Part shown: piece after piece, positions 35,051-47,442 of the stretch | Layout: every line of letters starts with the position of its first letter | Position numbering within the stretch: position 1 is the first letter of the stretch | From: Nematostella vectensis | Taxonomy: Eukaryota; Cnidaria; Anthozoa; Actiniaria; Edwardsiidae | Direction of reading: 5' to 3' | Assembly: GCF_932526225.1 (NCBI RefSeq) | Contig: NC_064040.1 | Span: forward strand, 6,731,181 to 6,795,180 | Length of the DNA stretch: 64,000 nucleotides | Notes under the pieces: generated by a model | Seen by the model: the letters and a program-made list of their open reading frames with translations, nothing else | Databases searched by the model: none | Told to the model about the DNA's origin: nothing | Translations under genes and position numbers: made by a program

Positions 35051-35700
35051 TGGAGTTGAAATGTGAAAAAGATGTCGGGAAAAAAAACGACACAGCCACC
35101 TAGATCCCAGTGAAAACAAACTATCGCGCCCCCAAAATATTCACACTCCCCATGAAACATAAAATGGTCCTTCTCGTCCCTGCACATCTCTTAAACGGAT
35201 ACCAATCTTCAGGGCCATTTTGTTCACCATTCGGGACGAGGGCAAGGTTGGTGGCGAAAACAATCGAGCAAGCTGACACTGCATTATCCTGGGTGCTTTT
35301 TTACATTGTTTTTTTTTAGGTCAGTCATTGACGCCATTCATTGGTTTGACCTACCACTAATTGAAAAAGGTTTCTCTAAATATTGACCGGGCAACTACTG
35401 TAAACAACAAACTATCTAAAAAAAATCTTGCACGGAAAAGCCTTACGAAATTTATATAATAAATATTCTCGCCCTGCAACAATATTATTAAACTGGGTCC
35501 AGGAGTAGTTTTGAGAAAGGTTAGAAATATCGAACAATCATTCCCAAAAGGGGAGATGAATATTGAACAATTATTCCCCAAAGGAAAGATGAATATCCAC
35601 GAAAATTCCGAGATACAAGAGCCAATCAGAGCGCGCAAAAATCGTTATCCACTGGTTTGGGGGAAACTAATGGTGGATATATCCTGCCGCTGTTCATCGA

Positions 35701-35834
35701 CCCTGAGGCTAAGTTCAAACGTCGTATTATCCATGCAAATGCATGAAGATGAAACAATCGATTCGATTCATTTGCATGCATTTGCATTTAATACGGCTCA
35801 CTCATAATACGACGTTTAAACTTAGCCTGAGGGG
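35701..35834. mobile_element. Palindromic MITE, family CTGAGGCTAAGTTCAAACG (copy 2)
   Basis: Starts CCCTGAGGCTAAGTTCAAAC and ends GTTTAAACTTAGCCTGAGGGG. Same family as 10506-10639, with matching centre (GAAACAATCGATTCGATT versus ATCGAGTCGATTGTTTC, i.e. inverted centre). Confidence 0.8.
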
Positions 35835-36149
35835 AATAATTGTTTTAGCATTCCCCAACTCAGTTAGATTAAATAAGAATTTGTTTTTAATATCACCGAA
35901 AAATGTCTTAGATTGGCATTGAATCTTGCGCGCGACGCGAAACTCGGATATCCCAAGATAAAGGAGCAAATCAAAGCTATCTACTGGTTTGGGGAATCCC
36001 TAAAAGCTGGTTATTTACCGGCTTGAAGGTTCGTATAGTTAAATTGTGACCGAGGTTCTGAATAGGTGCTGACCGAGGCCATTTTGAGATCAGTGAATTT
36101 TCAGAGATGAAAAATACGACGAGCATCCCTATCAGTTCGATTAATGCTT

Positions 36150-38736
36150 TGGATTGCTGTGTATAGTGTGGATAGCTGTGTATGGTGTATATAGTTATGT
36201 ATGCTGTGGATAGTTGTGGATGGTGTAGATAGGTGTGGATAGCTATGGATGGTGTGGATAGCTGTGGATGGTGTGGATAGGTGTGTACGTTGTAGATAAT
36301 TGTGGATGGTGTAGATTGTTGTGGATGGTGTGCATAGCTGTGGATGGTGTAGATAGCTGTGGATGGTGTGGATAGCTGTGTATGGTGTAGATAGCTGTGG
36401 ATGGTGTGGATAGCTGTGGATGGTGTGAATAGCTGTGGATGGTGTGGATGGTGTGGATGGCTGTGTATGGTGTGTATGGTGTGGATAGCTGTGTATTGGG
36501 TGTATAGCTGTGTATGGGGTGGATAGCTGTGTATGGTGTGGATAGCTGTGGATGGTGTGGATAGCTGTGTATGGTGTGGATAGCTGTGGATGGTGTGGAT
36601 AGCTGTGGATGGCTGTGTATGGTGTAGATAGCTGTGTATGGTGTGTATGGCTGTGTATGGTGTGGATAGCTGTGTATGGTGTGGATAGCTGTGTATGGTG
36701 TGGATAGCTGTGTATGGTGTAGATAGCTGTGTATGGTGTGTATGGCTGTGTATGGTGTGGATAGCTGTGTATGGTGTGGATAGCTGTGTATGGTGTGGAT
36801 AGCTGTGTATGGTGTGGATAGCTGTGTATGGTGTGGATGGCTGTGTATGGTGTAGATAGCTGTGTATGGTGTGTATGGCTGTGTATGGTGTGGATAGCTG
36901 TGTATGGCCGTGTATAGTGTGGATGGTTGTGGATGGTGTGGATAGTTGTGTATGGCCGTGTATAGTGTGGATAGCTGTGGATGGTGTGGATAGCTGTGGA
37001 TGGTGTGGATAGCTGTGGATAATGTGGATAGCTGTGTATGGTGTGGATAGCTGTGGATGGTGTGGATGGCTGTGGATAGTTTGGATAGCTGTGGATGGCT
37101 GTGTATAGTGTAGATAGCTGTGTATGGTGTGGATAGCTGTGTATGGTGTGGATAGCTGTGGATGGTGTGGATGGCTGTGGATGGTGCGGATAGCTGTGGA
37201 TGGCTGTGTATGGTGTAGATATCTGTGTATGGCGTGGATAGCTGTGTATGGTGTGGATAGCTGTGTATGGTGTGGATAGCTGTGGATGGTGTGGATAGCT
37301 GAGTATGGCCGTGCATGGTGTGGATGGTTGTGGATGGTGTGGATAGCTGTGTATGGCCGTGTATAGTGTGGATAGCCGTGTATGGTGTGGATAGCTGTAC
37401 ATGGCAGTGGATGGCTGTGGATGGTGTGGATAGCTGTGTATGGTGTGTATGGCTGTGTATGGTGCGGATAGCTGTGTATGGTGTGGATAGCTGTGTATGG
37501 TGTGTATGGCCGTGTATAGTGTGGATAGCCGTGTATGGTGTGGATAGCTGTGAATGGCTGTGGATGGCTGTGGATGGCTGTGGATGGTGTGGATAGCTGT
37601 GTATGGTGTGTATGGCTGTGTATGGTGTGTATGGCTGTGTATGGTGTGGATAGCTGTGTATAGCTGTGTATAGCGTTAATAGCTGTGTATAGCTGTGTAT
37701 GGCTGTGTATGGTGTGGATAGCTGTGTATGGTGTGGATAGCTGTGTATGGTGGGGATAGCTGTGTATGACTGTGTATGGCTGTGTATGGTGTGGATGGTT
37801 GTGTATGGTGTGGATAGCTGTGTATGGTGTGGATAGCTGTGTATGGTGTGGATAGCTGTGTATGGTGTGGATAGCTGTGGATGGCTGTGTACGGTGTGGA
37901 TAGCTGTGTATGGTGTGGATAGCTGTGTATGGCTGTGTATGGTGTGGATGGTTGTGTATGGTGTGTATGGCTGTGTATGGTGTGGATAGCTGTGTATGGT
38001 GTGGATAGCTGTGTATGGTGTGGATAGCCGTGGATGGTGTGGATAGCTGTGTATGGTGTGGATAGCTGTGTATGGTGTGGATAGCTGTGTATGGTGTGTA
38101 TGGCTGTGTATAGTGTGGATAGCTGTGTGTGGTGTGGATAGCTGTGTATGGTGTGGATAGCTGTGTATGGTGTGGATAGCTGTGTATGGTGTGTATGGTT
38201 GTGTATGGTGTGTATGGCTGTGTATAGTGTGGATAGCTGTGTATGGTGTGGATAGCTGTGGATGGCTGTGTATGGTGTGGATAGCTGTGTATGGTGTGGA
38301 TAGCTGTGTATGGCTGTGTATGGTGTGGATAGCTGTGTATGGCCGTGTATAGTGTGGATGGTTGTGGATGGTGTGGATAGTTGTGTATGGCCGTGTATAG
38401 TGTGGATAGCTGTGTATGGTGTGGATAGCCGTGGATGGTGTGTATGGTTGTGGATGGTGTGGATAGCTGTGTATGGCTGTGTATGGTGTGGATGGTTGTG
38501 TATGGTGTGGATAGCTGTGTATGGTGTGGATAGCTATGGATAGCTGTGTATGGTGTGTATGGTGTGGATAGCTGTGTATGGTGTGGATAGCTGTGTATGG
38601 CGTGGATAGCTGTGTATGGTGTAGATAGCTGTGTATGGTGTGGATAGCTGTGTATGGTGTAGATAGCTGTGTATCGTGTTGATAGCTGTGTATGATACAC
38701 TTCAGGATGCGTACTTAAAGTACTTACCACGATGAT
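36150..38736 (-). repeat. 10-bp-module minisatellite, right array, inverted relative to the left array
   Basis: About 2.55 kb of TGTGTATGGT, GTGGATAGCT and variants, the reverse complement of the modules at 30158-31372. The outer flank 38691-38736 is the inverted copy of 30158-30203. It ends about 130 bp upstream of the methyltransferase start codon. All three minus frames are nearly stop-free, giving spurious giant ORFs. Confidence 0.95.
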
Positions 38737-38867
38737 TGGCGTCAGACCGCTGGCCTGAAGTGCGCACACGTGTAGTTACATCACGACCCGGCGTTTCTCG
38801 TAGGAGCGGCAGCCGATACTTAACTCTATTTTGCTCAACCACTTGCTCTATCTACTGGCATTCAGCG

Positions 38868-41800
38868 ATGACTACACGAGATGCAGTGATATGTAGTGTC
38901 AGTGCTCTGGCTGCCTCGGCTTTGGCGGTGGCCGTCTATAGGTATTTCCCAAGACGAAAGCAAAATGCCTACGATACCAAAAAGCTGGTAAACGAGTACC
39001 TACTTTTCCACTATGGCAAACCAGAGGAAGTGCTTATGTATGATTTCGGGCCCAAAGATGCGCTGGATTTCCCGAGGAGATGTGCCGATCTATGCATAGA
39101 GCATACTGGGGTATGTGAGTTCTTTATTATATAAAAATGATTTACGTAATTTCGATCAAGATTGTTTCTGATCCAAACGACCAAACATTCAGACTGTGAC
39201 AAATGAATTTAAGTAAAAGACGTTTTTTTTTTTGTGTGTGTAATTTTTTATATTATGATGTTATGCCTTGTTCTTTTCAATGTTGGAAGATGTGCAGATA
39301 TTTTGATATATTTTTTGTATAACTTATTTTAGGTGTGCCATGTCATGTTGTCCACCAAAATCATAATAAATTATCATAAATTATTTGAACCTTGATATAA
39401 CAATTATCTCTGTACATCTCTCGTGATTCTGCTCTAGCAAATAGTATTTTGTTAAATAATCTTGATAAAGCATTTTTTTAATGTACCACTTTGATTTTTC
39501 ACCCCCTTTATCATATCATTTTATTGATTTAGAGATATGCGGTATAACCTATCAACAATCACAATCTCTGGCCCCAGCGATAGCAAAACATGTCAGGAAT
39601 AATCCAAGTTTCAGTCCTGTGGCATTGTGGGAGTTCTACTGTAATAAAAAAAAGCCGTATGTTTATTAAAAAAATTTCGATAGCAGGTTTTAAGCTGAAA
39701 ATAGGAACACCCTTAGAGCATGCTATTTGTGTACCAATGCACACTAGCTCAAATCTCACATGAGACATGGATTAAAATATTACAGAAAATGATGTCAGAA
39801 AAACAGTTTAGTAAGCTCAATGCCTACTTCCAGCCCCTTGTACTTGAAGTTCTCCTGTGACCACCCAATGACAAACAAAGAGTGACTTAATTCTGATTTC
39901 TTTGCTAGGATGAAGTCCCCTCATTAGCTCTGGACATTGGTTGTGCTGTTGGAAGATCAGCATTTGAACTGGCCCGTCACTTCAAACATGTTGTTGGAAT
40001 TGATTACTCCAATGCCTTTGTTGATACATGCATCCAATTGAAGCTTCTTGGAAAGCTCAGCTATGAGGCAACAACTGAAGGAGTGCTCACATCTCAACAT
40101 GAGGCTGTTATTGATTCACAAATCGTGAGTTTCCGTTTATGTTCTTCAAGATACAATACAATAAATATTATATTGAACATACTTTGGTAGTGGTCAATTG
40201 ATTTCCTAAAGCCCAGGACCTCCTAGAGTAATACACTTGACCAGATAAAATCCATACACCACAACTATAAGGGGGAAAAGGCAATGCCAAGAAGGTCGAG
40301 GAGGGATTGGGGGTATTTAACAAGAAAATTTCCTAATTAGGGAATTTTGTCTAGAAGTATACAACTAGAGTAATTGTTAGTGTTTACTTTAAGTTACTTT
40401 CTACATTTCTTTTAAAAAATAGTTGACAATTTGATATTCAGGATAGAAGCAAGACCTCATTTCAGCAGGGAGATGCCTGCAATTTGCCATCAGATCTTGG
40501 GCAGTTTGGTTGTGTTTTGGGGGCTAACCTCATTTGCCGTCTCCCCAACCCATATAAGTTTCTGGATCGGCTTCCCACCCTGGTCGCACCTGGTGGTATC
40601 GTTGTCCTGACCTGTCCATTTACATGGTTAGAAGAATATACTCCTAAGGTAGGTGGCATTATTATTATTATTTTATTGAAAATTACTTGCAATTAACACT
40701 GTGATTTGAAGTGTAAAGTTCAGGGCAGATACAGGGTGGGGGGGGGGGGAGTGGATTGCAGGATTCAAAATAACTTTTTTAAATCTGCTAGATTTTGCTG
40801 GCTTTCTGGATTTTGGTTGGTATACTCAAAATGTGAAAGGGGAATACATAAAAAGAGCTGGCAAAGACCAGAAAACAGCGGCTATCGCCAGCAGCTGGCC
40901 GCTAGTTTGAACCCTGGGATTGGTTGCCCCTCATGACATGTCTCACATTAAATCTCAAACTTATGTCCAGGCCCTATTATCCAGCCCCCTTTATAAATTT
41001 TAGACCGCTCCTGGAGTGAATGGGCCACTCCTGGAATGGAAACACTGCTCGCTTTAGATATACTAGCTTCAACCTTCTTCCCCTGTTATGTATTGCTGTT
41101 ACCTATACTCAGTCTGTCTTATCAGATTCCTGGGGCCGGTTCCTGAAAAAGTCAGATCAATTTATCTGCCAATAGGAGTTATACGTAGGTTAAATTTGCT
41201 TAGCGGTGGATAGCTATCCGACCGATAAAATCTGGTTCCTGAAAGCAAAGTTATCCCTCCGATAGCTATCGGTAGATAAGCGAGAAGAATTTTGCTTAGC
41301 TGTGGATAGCTATCCGACCGATAAAATCTGGTTCCTGAAAGCAAAGTTATCCCTCCGATAGCTATTGGTAGATAAGCGAGAAGAAAACTGGTTTGATAAG
41401 TAAATTGTACACAGGAGACCCAGTAAATCAGCAAATATTAGCCAAGTTTTACCTTCTTTTTTTTATTTCACCGGAGAATCTTCATAACATCTCTGTTTTT
41501 ATTGCAATCACCTCCATTCAGTCCCAAATTTGTTTTCAACTGGTTTAAAAATCACTAGTTTGACTTGCATGCGATTTTAGTCTCCCATTAACGCCAACTT
41601 GAAATTAAGAACTTCGGTTTTACAAAATGGACGTCACCTAATATCTTGGGGTTTATTAGGGCTTGTTTCTTCAAGCTAACGTACGAAAAACGCCAAAATC
41701 CACCAAGCACCATTTTGAATCACCACAGTATTTCCAACTTGTCATTTGCAAACAATATGTTGTAAGTGCTAATGATCAACTTCAAGCGACACCCTAGGAC

Positions 41801-42563
41801 TTTAATGACTAGATAAATGTTGGAGGGTTTAAAACTTAATTTTATTTGAGGTTTTTTTCTTTCTAAAACCCCAATTGTACAAGTTTTGACTTTTATTTCC
41901 AAGCTTGGGAGCCCTGTGTTCTCCCAATAACCATGGCAACAGCTCATCCGCCATCTTGGATTGCATGACTTATAGCGACTTATCGGGCCCTCCCGACCCC
42001 TGCTATCTTTATCTGCTACTTTATCAGAGGATAACTTTATAGGAACCTAATTTATCTACAGATAAATTTATCTGGGGATAAAGTGCATATTTATCTACCG
42101 ATAACTGCTAATTGAGCTTTGAGGAACAGGCCCAAGAGTGCAAATTACCTCATACAGGAAACCCACTCTTTTCTGATTACTTGATTACGAGTATAGCATA
42201 GCTCATATGTAAGAAATCCTTGACATGTTGCATTTTGTTGTATACCATGAATTGACAAGAAACATGACATCTTGGGGTAAATGCCATTGTTTTGTTATTT
42301 TGGTTCTTCCACATACCTAATGTTAATTTCATGAATTTTATTTTTCATTTTACTAGAAACTGTGGCTTGGAGGATACACAGACTCATCAGGGAATCCTGT
42401 TAGTGGAGCAGATGCACTGAAAGCATATCTACAGCCAAACTTTGAACTGATTGAAACCAAAGACATGCCTTTCTTTATCCGAGAGACGGCACGCAAGAAT
42501 CAGTGGTCTGTAGCACAAGTGTTTATTTGGAGAAGGCGTAAAAACACTGTTGAGAAGTCTTGA
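38868..42563 (+). CDS. Membrane-anchored OvoA-C-terminal-like SAM methyltransferase, 4 exons
   Basis: Exons 38868-39110, 39909-40124, 40442-40648, 42357-42563, all phase 0 and GT-AG, giving 290 aa. The N-terminus has one hydrophobic segment (about residues 6-24) followed by PRRK, a signal-anchor pattern. Then YLLFHYGKPEEVLMYDFGP, SAM-binding motif I ALDIGCAVGRS (residues 88-98), and the family signature TWLEEYTPKKLWLGG spanning the exon 3/4 junction. These match the methyltransferase domain of OvoA, which N-methylates 5-thiohistidine to make ovothiol, and its stand-alone relatives (putative 4-mercaptohistidine N1-methyltransferase). The DinB and sulfoxide-synthase domains of OvoA are absent. 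Substrate is therefore inferred. The start is the ATG directly before the hydrophobic segment; the frame is open upstream. Confidence 0.85.
40722..41013. mobile_element. Degenerate MITE in methyltransferase intron 3
   Basis: Left end CAGGGCAGATACAGGGTGGG with a poly-G run; the right end near TTTTAGACCGCTCCTG is a weak inverted match. Similar to the element at 33473-33730. Confidence 0.35.
41131..42134. mobile_element. 1-kb TIR element in methyltransferase intron 3
   Basis: Left end TGGGGCCGGTTCCTGAAA; right end TTTGAGGAACAGGCCCA, its imperfect reverse complement. Next to the left end a roughly 96-bp segment containing GGATAGCTATCCGACCG is present twice in tandem. Near the right end inverted GATAAA/TTTATC-rich motifs recur. 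No transposase ORF. Confidence 0.7.
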
Positions 42564-42849
42564 GCTATAAAAACAATGCAATTTAAAAATTTAAATAATC
42601 GACTCTTGTATAAATCACTGATTGTAGTAATGCAAGATATAATTTAAAAAGAATTCACAAATTGCAGGTTAGAGAGGGGCATTTTGTTATTTAAACATAC
42701 TTTGTTTTATTTGAATGTATTTACAGTGTAGAGGGCCAATGATAAATGTGTAAAAAGTAAAAGAAAAAAAGTAAAACTTAAAAGGCCTAATGGAGTTTGT
42801 ATTTCCTGTTTTTTCACTTAACATGTAGCTATCACCACTGTTTTTTTAA

Positions 42850-44620
42850 ACATATGAACTAAGATAACACAGGGTTAGATACCATAGCATGTACATGTTT
42901 AACAAAACAGACCATCACCAAGATTACCATGACGGAACATAACATCACTAAGGCAACTGCAACAGAACAGACCATCACCAAGGTTACCACAACAGAACTT
43001 AACATCAGCAAGGTTATCACAATAGAACAGATCACCACCAAGGATATCACATAGAACAGATCATCACCAAGGATATCACATAGAACAGATCATCACCAAG
43101 GTAACCACATAGAACAGACAATCACCAAGGTTATCACAATAGAACATCGCCAAGGTTACCACAACAGAAGATGCCACCACCAAGGTTATCACAATAGAAC
43201 AGATCACCACCAAGGATATCACATAGAACAGATCATCACCAAGGTAACCACATAGAACAGACAATCACCAAGGTTATCACAATAGAACATCGCCAAGGTT
43301 ACCACAACAGAAGATGCCACCACCAAGGTTACCACAACAGAACAGACCATCACTAAGGTTTCCACAACAGTAGAACCGAATGTCATCAAGATTACAACAA
43401 CAGGACAGACTATCACCAAGGTTATCACAATAGAACAGACCATCACAAAGGTTACCACAATAGAACAGACCAATGTTACCAAAATAGAACAGACCATCAC
43501 CAAGGTTTCCACAACAGAACAGGTTATCACAATAGAACAGACCTTCGTCGAGGGTATCACATAGAACAGGTAATCACCAATGTCATCACATAGAATATAC
43601 CATCACCAATTTTATCACATGGAACATATCACCAAGGTTACCACAACAGGACAGACCATCACCAAGGTTACCACAACAGAACATACCATCACCAAGGCAA
43701 CTGCAACAGAACAGACCATCGCCAAGGTTACCACAACAGGACTTAACATCACCAAGGTTATCACAATAGAACAGACAATCACCAAGGTTACCACATAGAA
43801 CAGATCATCACCAAGGTTATCAAATAGAACAGACCATCACCAAGGTTTCCACAACAGACCATCACCAACGTTACCACAATTGAACAGATCATCACCAAGG
43901 TAACCGCAACAGTACAGACCATCACCAAGGTTACCACAACAGGGCTTAACATAACCAAGGTTATCACAACAAAACAGACCATCACCAAGGTTATCACAAC
44001 AAAACAGACCATCACCAAGGTTGTCACAACAAAAAAGACCATCACCAAGGTTGTCACAATACAGTAGATCAGACCACCAATGTTATCACAGAACAGATCA
44101 TCACCAAGGTTATTACATAGAACAGATTATCACCAAGTTTATCACAAGAGATCATCATCAAGGTTATCACAACAGATCATCACCAAGGTTATCACAACAG
44201 ATTATCACCAAGTTTATCACAACAGATCATCACCAAGGTTATCACATAGAACAGATCATCAGCAAGGTTACCACATAGAACAGACAATAACCAAGGCTAT
44301 CAAATAGAAAAGATCCTCACCTTGGTTACGACATAGAACAGATCATCTTCAAGGCTATTACATCACAAAGTTTATCACAACAGATCATCACCAAGATAAT
44401 CACAACAGAACAGATCATCACCAATTGTCACAACAGAACATACCATCACCAAGGTTACCTCAAAAGAACAGATTATCACCATTGTTATCACATAGAACAG
44501 ATCATCACCAAGGTTATCACATACAATATACCATCAAGAAAGTTATCACATAGAACACATCATCACCAAGGCTAACACAACAGAACAGACAATGATCAAG
44601 TTGGTGAGAGAACAGAACAG
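42850..44620. repeat. 30-bp minisatellite downstream of the methyltransferase gene
   Basis: About 1.77 kb of a roughly 30-bp unit with core AACAGACCATCACCAAGGTT followed by ACCACAACAG, and variants (ATAGAACAGATC, TTATCACA). A higher-order duplication is visible: a segment of about 140 bp from near 43056 recurs near 43200. The short ORFs on both strands are by-products. Confidence 0.9.
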
Positions 44621-44649
44621 ACCTCAACACACATGTACTAAAATGTGGT

Positions 44650-44778
44650 AAATTTTCTGTGATTATATTACTTATCATCTTTATTCTTACAAATAATTAT
44701 ACCTATAAGCAGTGATTGTTCTTAGAACTGCCATTTGCCAATTGCCATTTGCTGACAACGTTTATTGAAACAGGTGTA
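44650..44778. mobile_element. Half copy of MITE family TACACCTATTTCAATAAACG
   Basis: Right end GTTTATTGAAACAGGTGTA plus about 110 bp matching, in reverse, the left half of 48968-49227. Truncated. Confidence 0.65.
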
Positions 44779-44779
44779 T

Positions 44780-45914
44780 GTGCGATAAGTGAAGTGGAAA
44801 ATGGATTGATTGATGGATTAAATAATAAGTGCACATGCCTAATTAACATTTGAACTTTTTTCATGTAATCTTCACTTTATTCATATAAGGGTAAAGAACC
44901 CAGAGTCAAGAACTTCACTCTTGTAGAATACAAGAAGACATACATTTTCCTGACTCATGGACAACGATCGTCAAGTCGGTCATTTATGATGGAAAAGTTT
45001 TAGTGTTGTCATGGTTCCTTGATCGCCCTGTTGCCTCCACTCGACAGGGGGCCGTGTTTTACATTCTTAATGATTCGCCAGCGATAGACATGCAATACAG
45101 AGATAAGTGTGTGGTATACCAAATGGGGTAGAAAGAACATCATTGGGGGCGAGCAGTAACCTCTTGAAATATAAGGTACGTTTGTCAATGCACCCGTCAG
45201 AATTTAGGAGAGAAATCTGGGAAGACATATATTTGTTACGTGAACTTATTGATGCTGCGTGACGTGTTACGTTAATCTTTCAATGCAAATAGCTTAACAG
45301 GCTTTGAGACCCGAGACTTTATGTGACCTTAGCTGATTATCTAAATTATTGTATTACTGCCCGTCTATTATTTGAAGACACTTGAAAAGATTACGTTTAA
45401 ATCCAAATCAAGTATCATAACAACATGAACAACAAAAACAGCTGTTGTATCGTCATTAAAGCGGTAATGTCAATCACCAGTTTATTTCCGGTCGATTACG
45501 TAAAAATCTCCGATGATTTTTAACGGAAAACGCAAGATTGTAAAAGAAGTGTGTCTAATTGAAGCTTCTGTGAGGAAGTGACTGATAATTTAGAGCGGAT
45601 GGCCTGTTAAATAGCGCGGACTCTAATAGATTCTTTTGTCTCTTGTCGGTTGAGGTTTCCGTCGGCCCTCCGGAAGTAAATTGGGCGATCGCCGCTTTAA
45701 TTATATCTTTGTAATCATAGACTTCATCATCATTTTCATTATCATCTTTATTTATTTTTATAAATGTTACCTCATCCCTCTCCTTATCATCCCCACACCA
45801 TCATCATCATTAAGATCATCGTCATCACTATCACCGAGCACCATGATCATTATCCTCAACCACAAATCAATATGATTGGAAGCTAATCCCCCCTATCACC
45901 CAAAACATTATCAT
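44780..45914. other. Intergenic, no gene seen; TCA-rich simple sequence at its end
   Basis: No recognisable ORF. 45715-45870 is a degenerate ATC/TCA trinucleotide tract, resumed after the MITE at 46270-46430, so the MITE inserted into the tract. Confidence 0.5.
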
Positions 45915-46270
45915 CAGGCCCGTACCCAGGGGGGGGGGGGGTGCAGGGGGTGCTAACGCACCCCCCCCCCCCCCCCCCACAACGGCCGAAGGTCCACTTT
46001 CGGTTCTCAATAGACGTGCTATTTGTAGACAAAATTATAAAGCACAAGCTAGATCACTCAGGTATGTAGCCAAATCCGACAAAAAACGCCCCGTCGAGAT
46101 ACTGCAAAGACATACAAAAAATCCCTATTTGTTTTTTTTCGGGAGTAGTCATTTTTGGTGGTGGATTTTTATCAAAGAACTCTCCCCCCCCCCCTCCCTC
46201 ACCCCCCCGGGAAAATTATGTCCACTTTGTCAGATTTCGCACCCCCCCAAGAATCCTGGGTATGGGCCTG
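45915..46270. mobile_element. MITE, family CAGGCCCGTACCCAGG (copy 1)
   Basis: TIRs CAGGCCCGTACCCAGG and CCTGGGTATGGGCCTG enclose about 355 bp with poly-G/poly-C tracts and a conserved middle (CTCAATAGACGTGCTATTTG). Flanked by ATCAT on both sides, a possible target-site duplication, though the flank is itself ATC-rich. Other copies: 49274-49605, 58631-58965. Confidence 0.85.
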
Positions 46271-46519
46271 ATCATCATATTAATCTTCCCCACGTAGGAA
46301 ATACGAGTATACTTGTCATTATCATCATTATCATCAATACATCATTCATTATAATCATTATAATTGTAAACTCCTCTCCCTCCTTATCACCCCCACACTA
46401 TTATCATCATCATATCATCCTTGTCGTCTCACTGTAGACGCGTACACAAGGGGAGGCTCTTCTTTCACTTCTCTCTGTGTCCCTTCGCAAACCGGTTCTA
46501 GTTTTGATGTTTGAAACCA

Positions 46520-47000
46520 ACTTCTTGGTTCCAATGTTGTTATTTAGGTGTACATCGTCGTAAAAAAAACTTCTGGGTCGAGGTTTCCAAAGGTGTCACT
46601 GGTAACGGCTGATTGTTGATGAAATGAGCCCAATTGTCCTTGCAAATGTCTTCGTAGCAGTAGTTTGTGTCGTCTATTTTTGTGCCATCTCTCTTGGGAG
46701 CATACAAAATTCCACTGACAGCTATTCTGGAGCTGGGCCAGCGACCTTTGAGTGCATTTACACAGTTTTTCCATGTTAACAGCGATTTCATTTACACGCA
46801 GTTTTCTTATGTCATTTGTGCCTGAATGTACAATAATGTGTTCATAATCGTTCCTGTCGTCGTCCATAGTTTGTATGTATTGTAGAAGCTCTTTCGTTCC
46901 TCCCGCGACGTATTGTTTATTAACGAAACAATCTGGACAAAATCGCCGTTGTTATTCCTCGCAGGATCGAATCGCCGATCAATAGAATTGGACCTTTTGC
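46520..47000 (-). pseudogene. Broken SGNH/GDSL-esterase domain, probably from a LINE ORF1
   Basis: Read on the minus strand: ILLIGDSILRGI (block I with the nucleophile Ser in GDS), then YEHIIVHSGTNDI (GTND block), then AVSGILYAPKRDGTK and finally DDVHLNN (the DxxH block). The blocks fall in different frames with at least two frameshifts and no start, so it is not functional. SGNH esterase domains occur in ORF1 of CR1-like retrotransposons, which is my preferred origin. A G-rich tract follows at 47160. Confidence 0.7.
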
Positions 47001-47442
47001 TTCACTGGTCTCGGGCTTGGTCCTGTTTGCGTCCATCCTAGTTTGTCTGGTCGGACTGGTCTGCTCCAATGGTTTTGTATTTGGACGTCCATTATGTTGT
47101 CTTTTCCAGGTCTCACTGGCTCTTTTACCGCGACCATATAAAACCCATGACTGCACATCCCCCCCCCCCCCCCCGTTAGTCAATCCTGGGTACGCGCCTG
47201 CATTGAGCATCGCCATCATTCTTTACCTAACCAGTTATTTTATCATCATCTTCACCGCAAATCAATTGTCACATACATCCAATATGAATTTGTAGAAAGA
47301 TCTTATAACACAAGAGCCATATAGCCCGGAATTGACGAAGGGGGGAAGGGGGTACGCAGACATGTATCATAGGAGAAAGGGGTTTTTTGCTCTTTACACG
47401 CCTGACAACACTTAAAGGTTTCAGCTCCTTACTTGTTCACCG

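Noticed and set aside
35977-38769. 930-codon open frame on the minus strand (His/Thr/Pro/Tyr-rich repeats)
   Set aside because: It is the translation of the 10-bp-module minisatellite. All three minus frames are nearly open, so openness reflects composition, not coding.
42859-44057. Hydrophobic ORFs (VVTLVMVCS-type repeats) resembling membrane proteins
   Set aside because: They are antisense translations of the 30-bp minisatellite.
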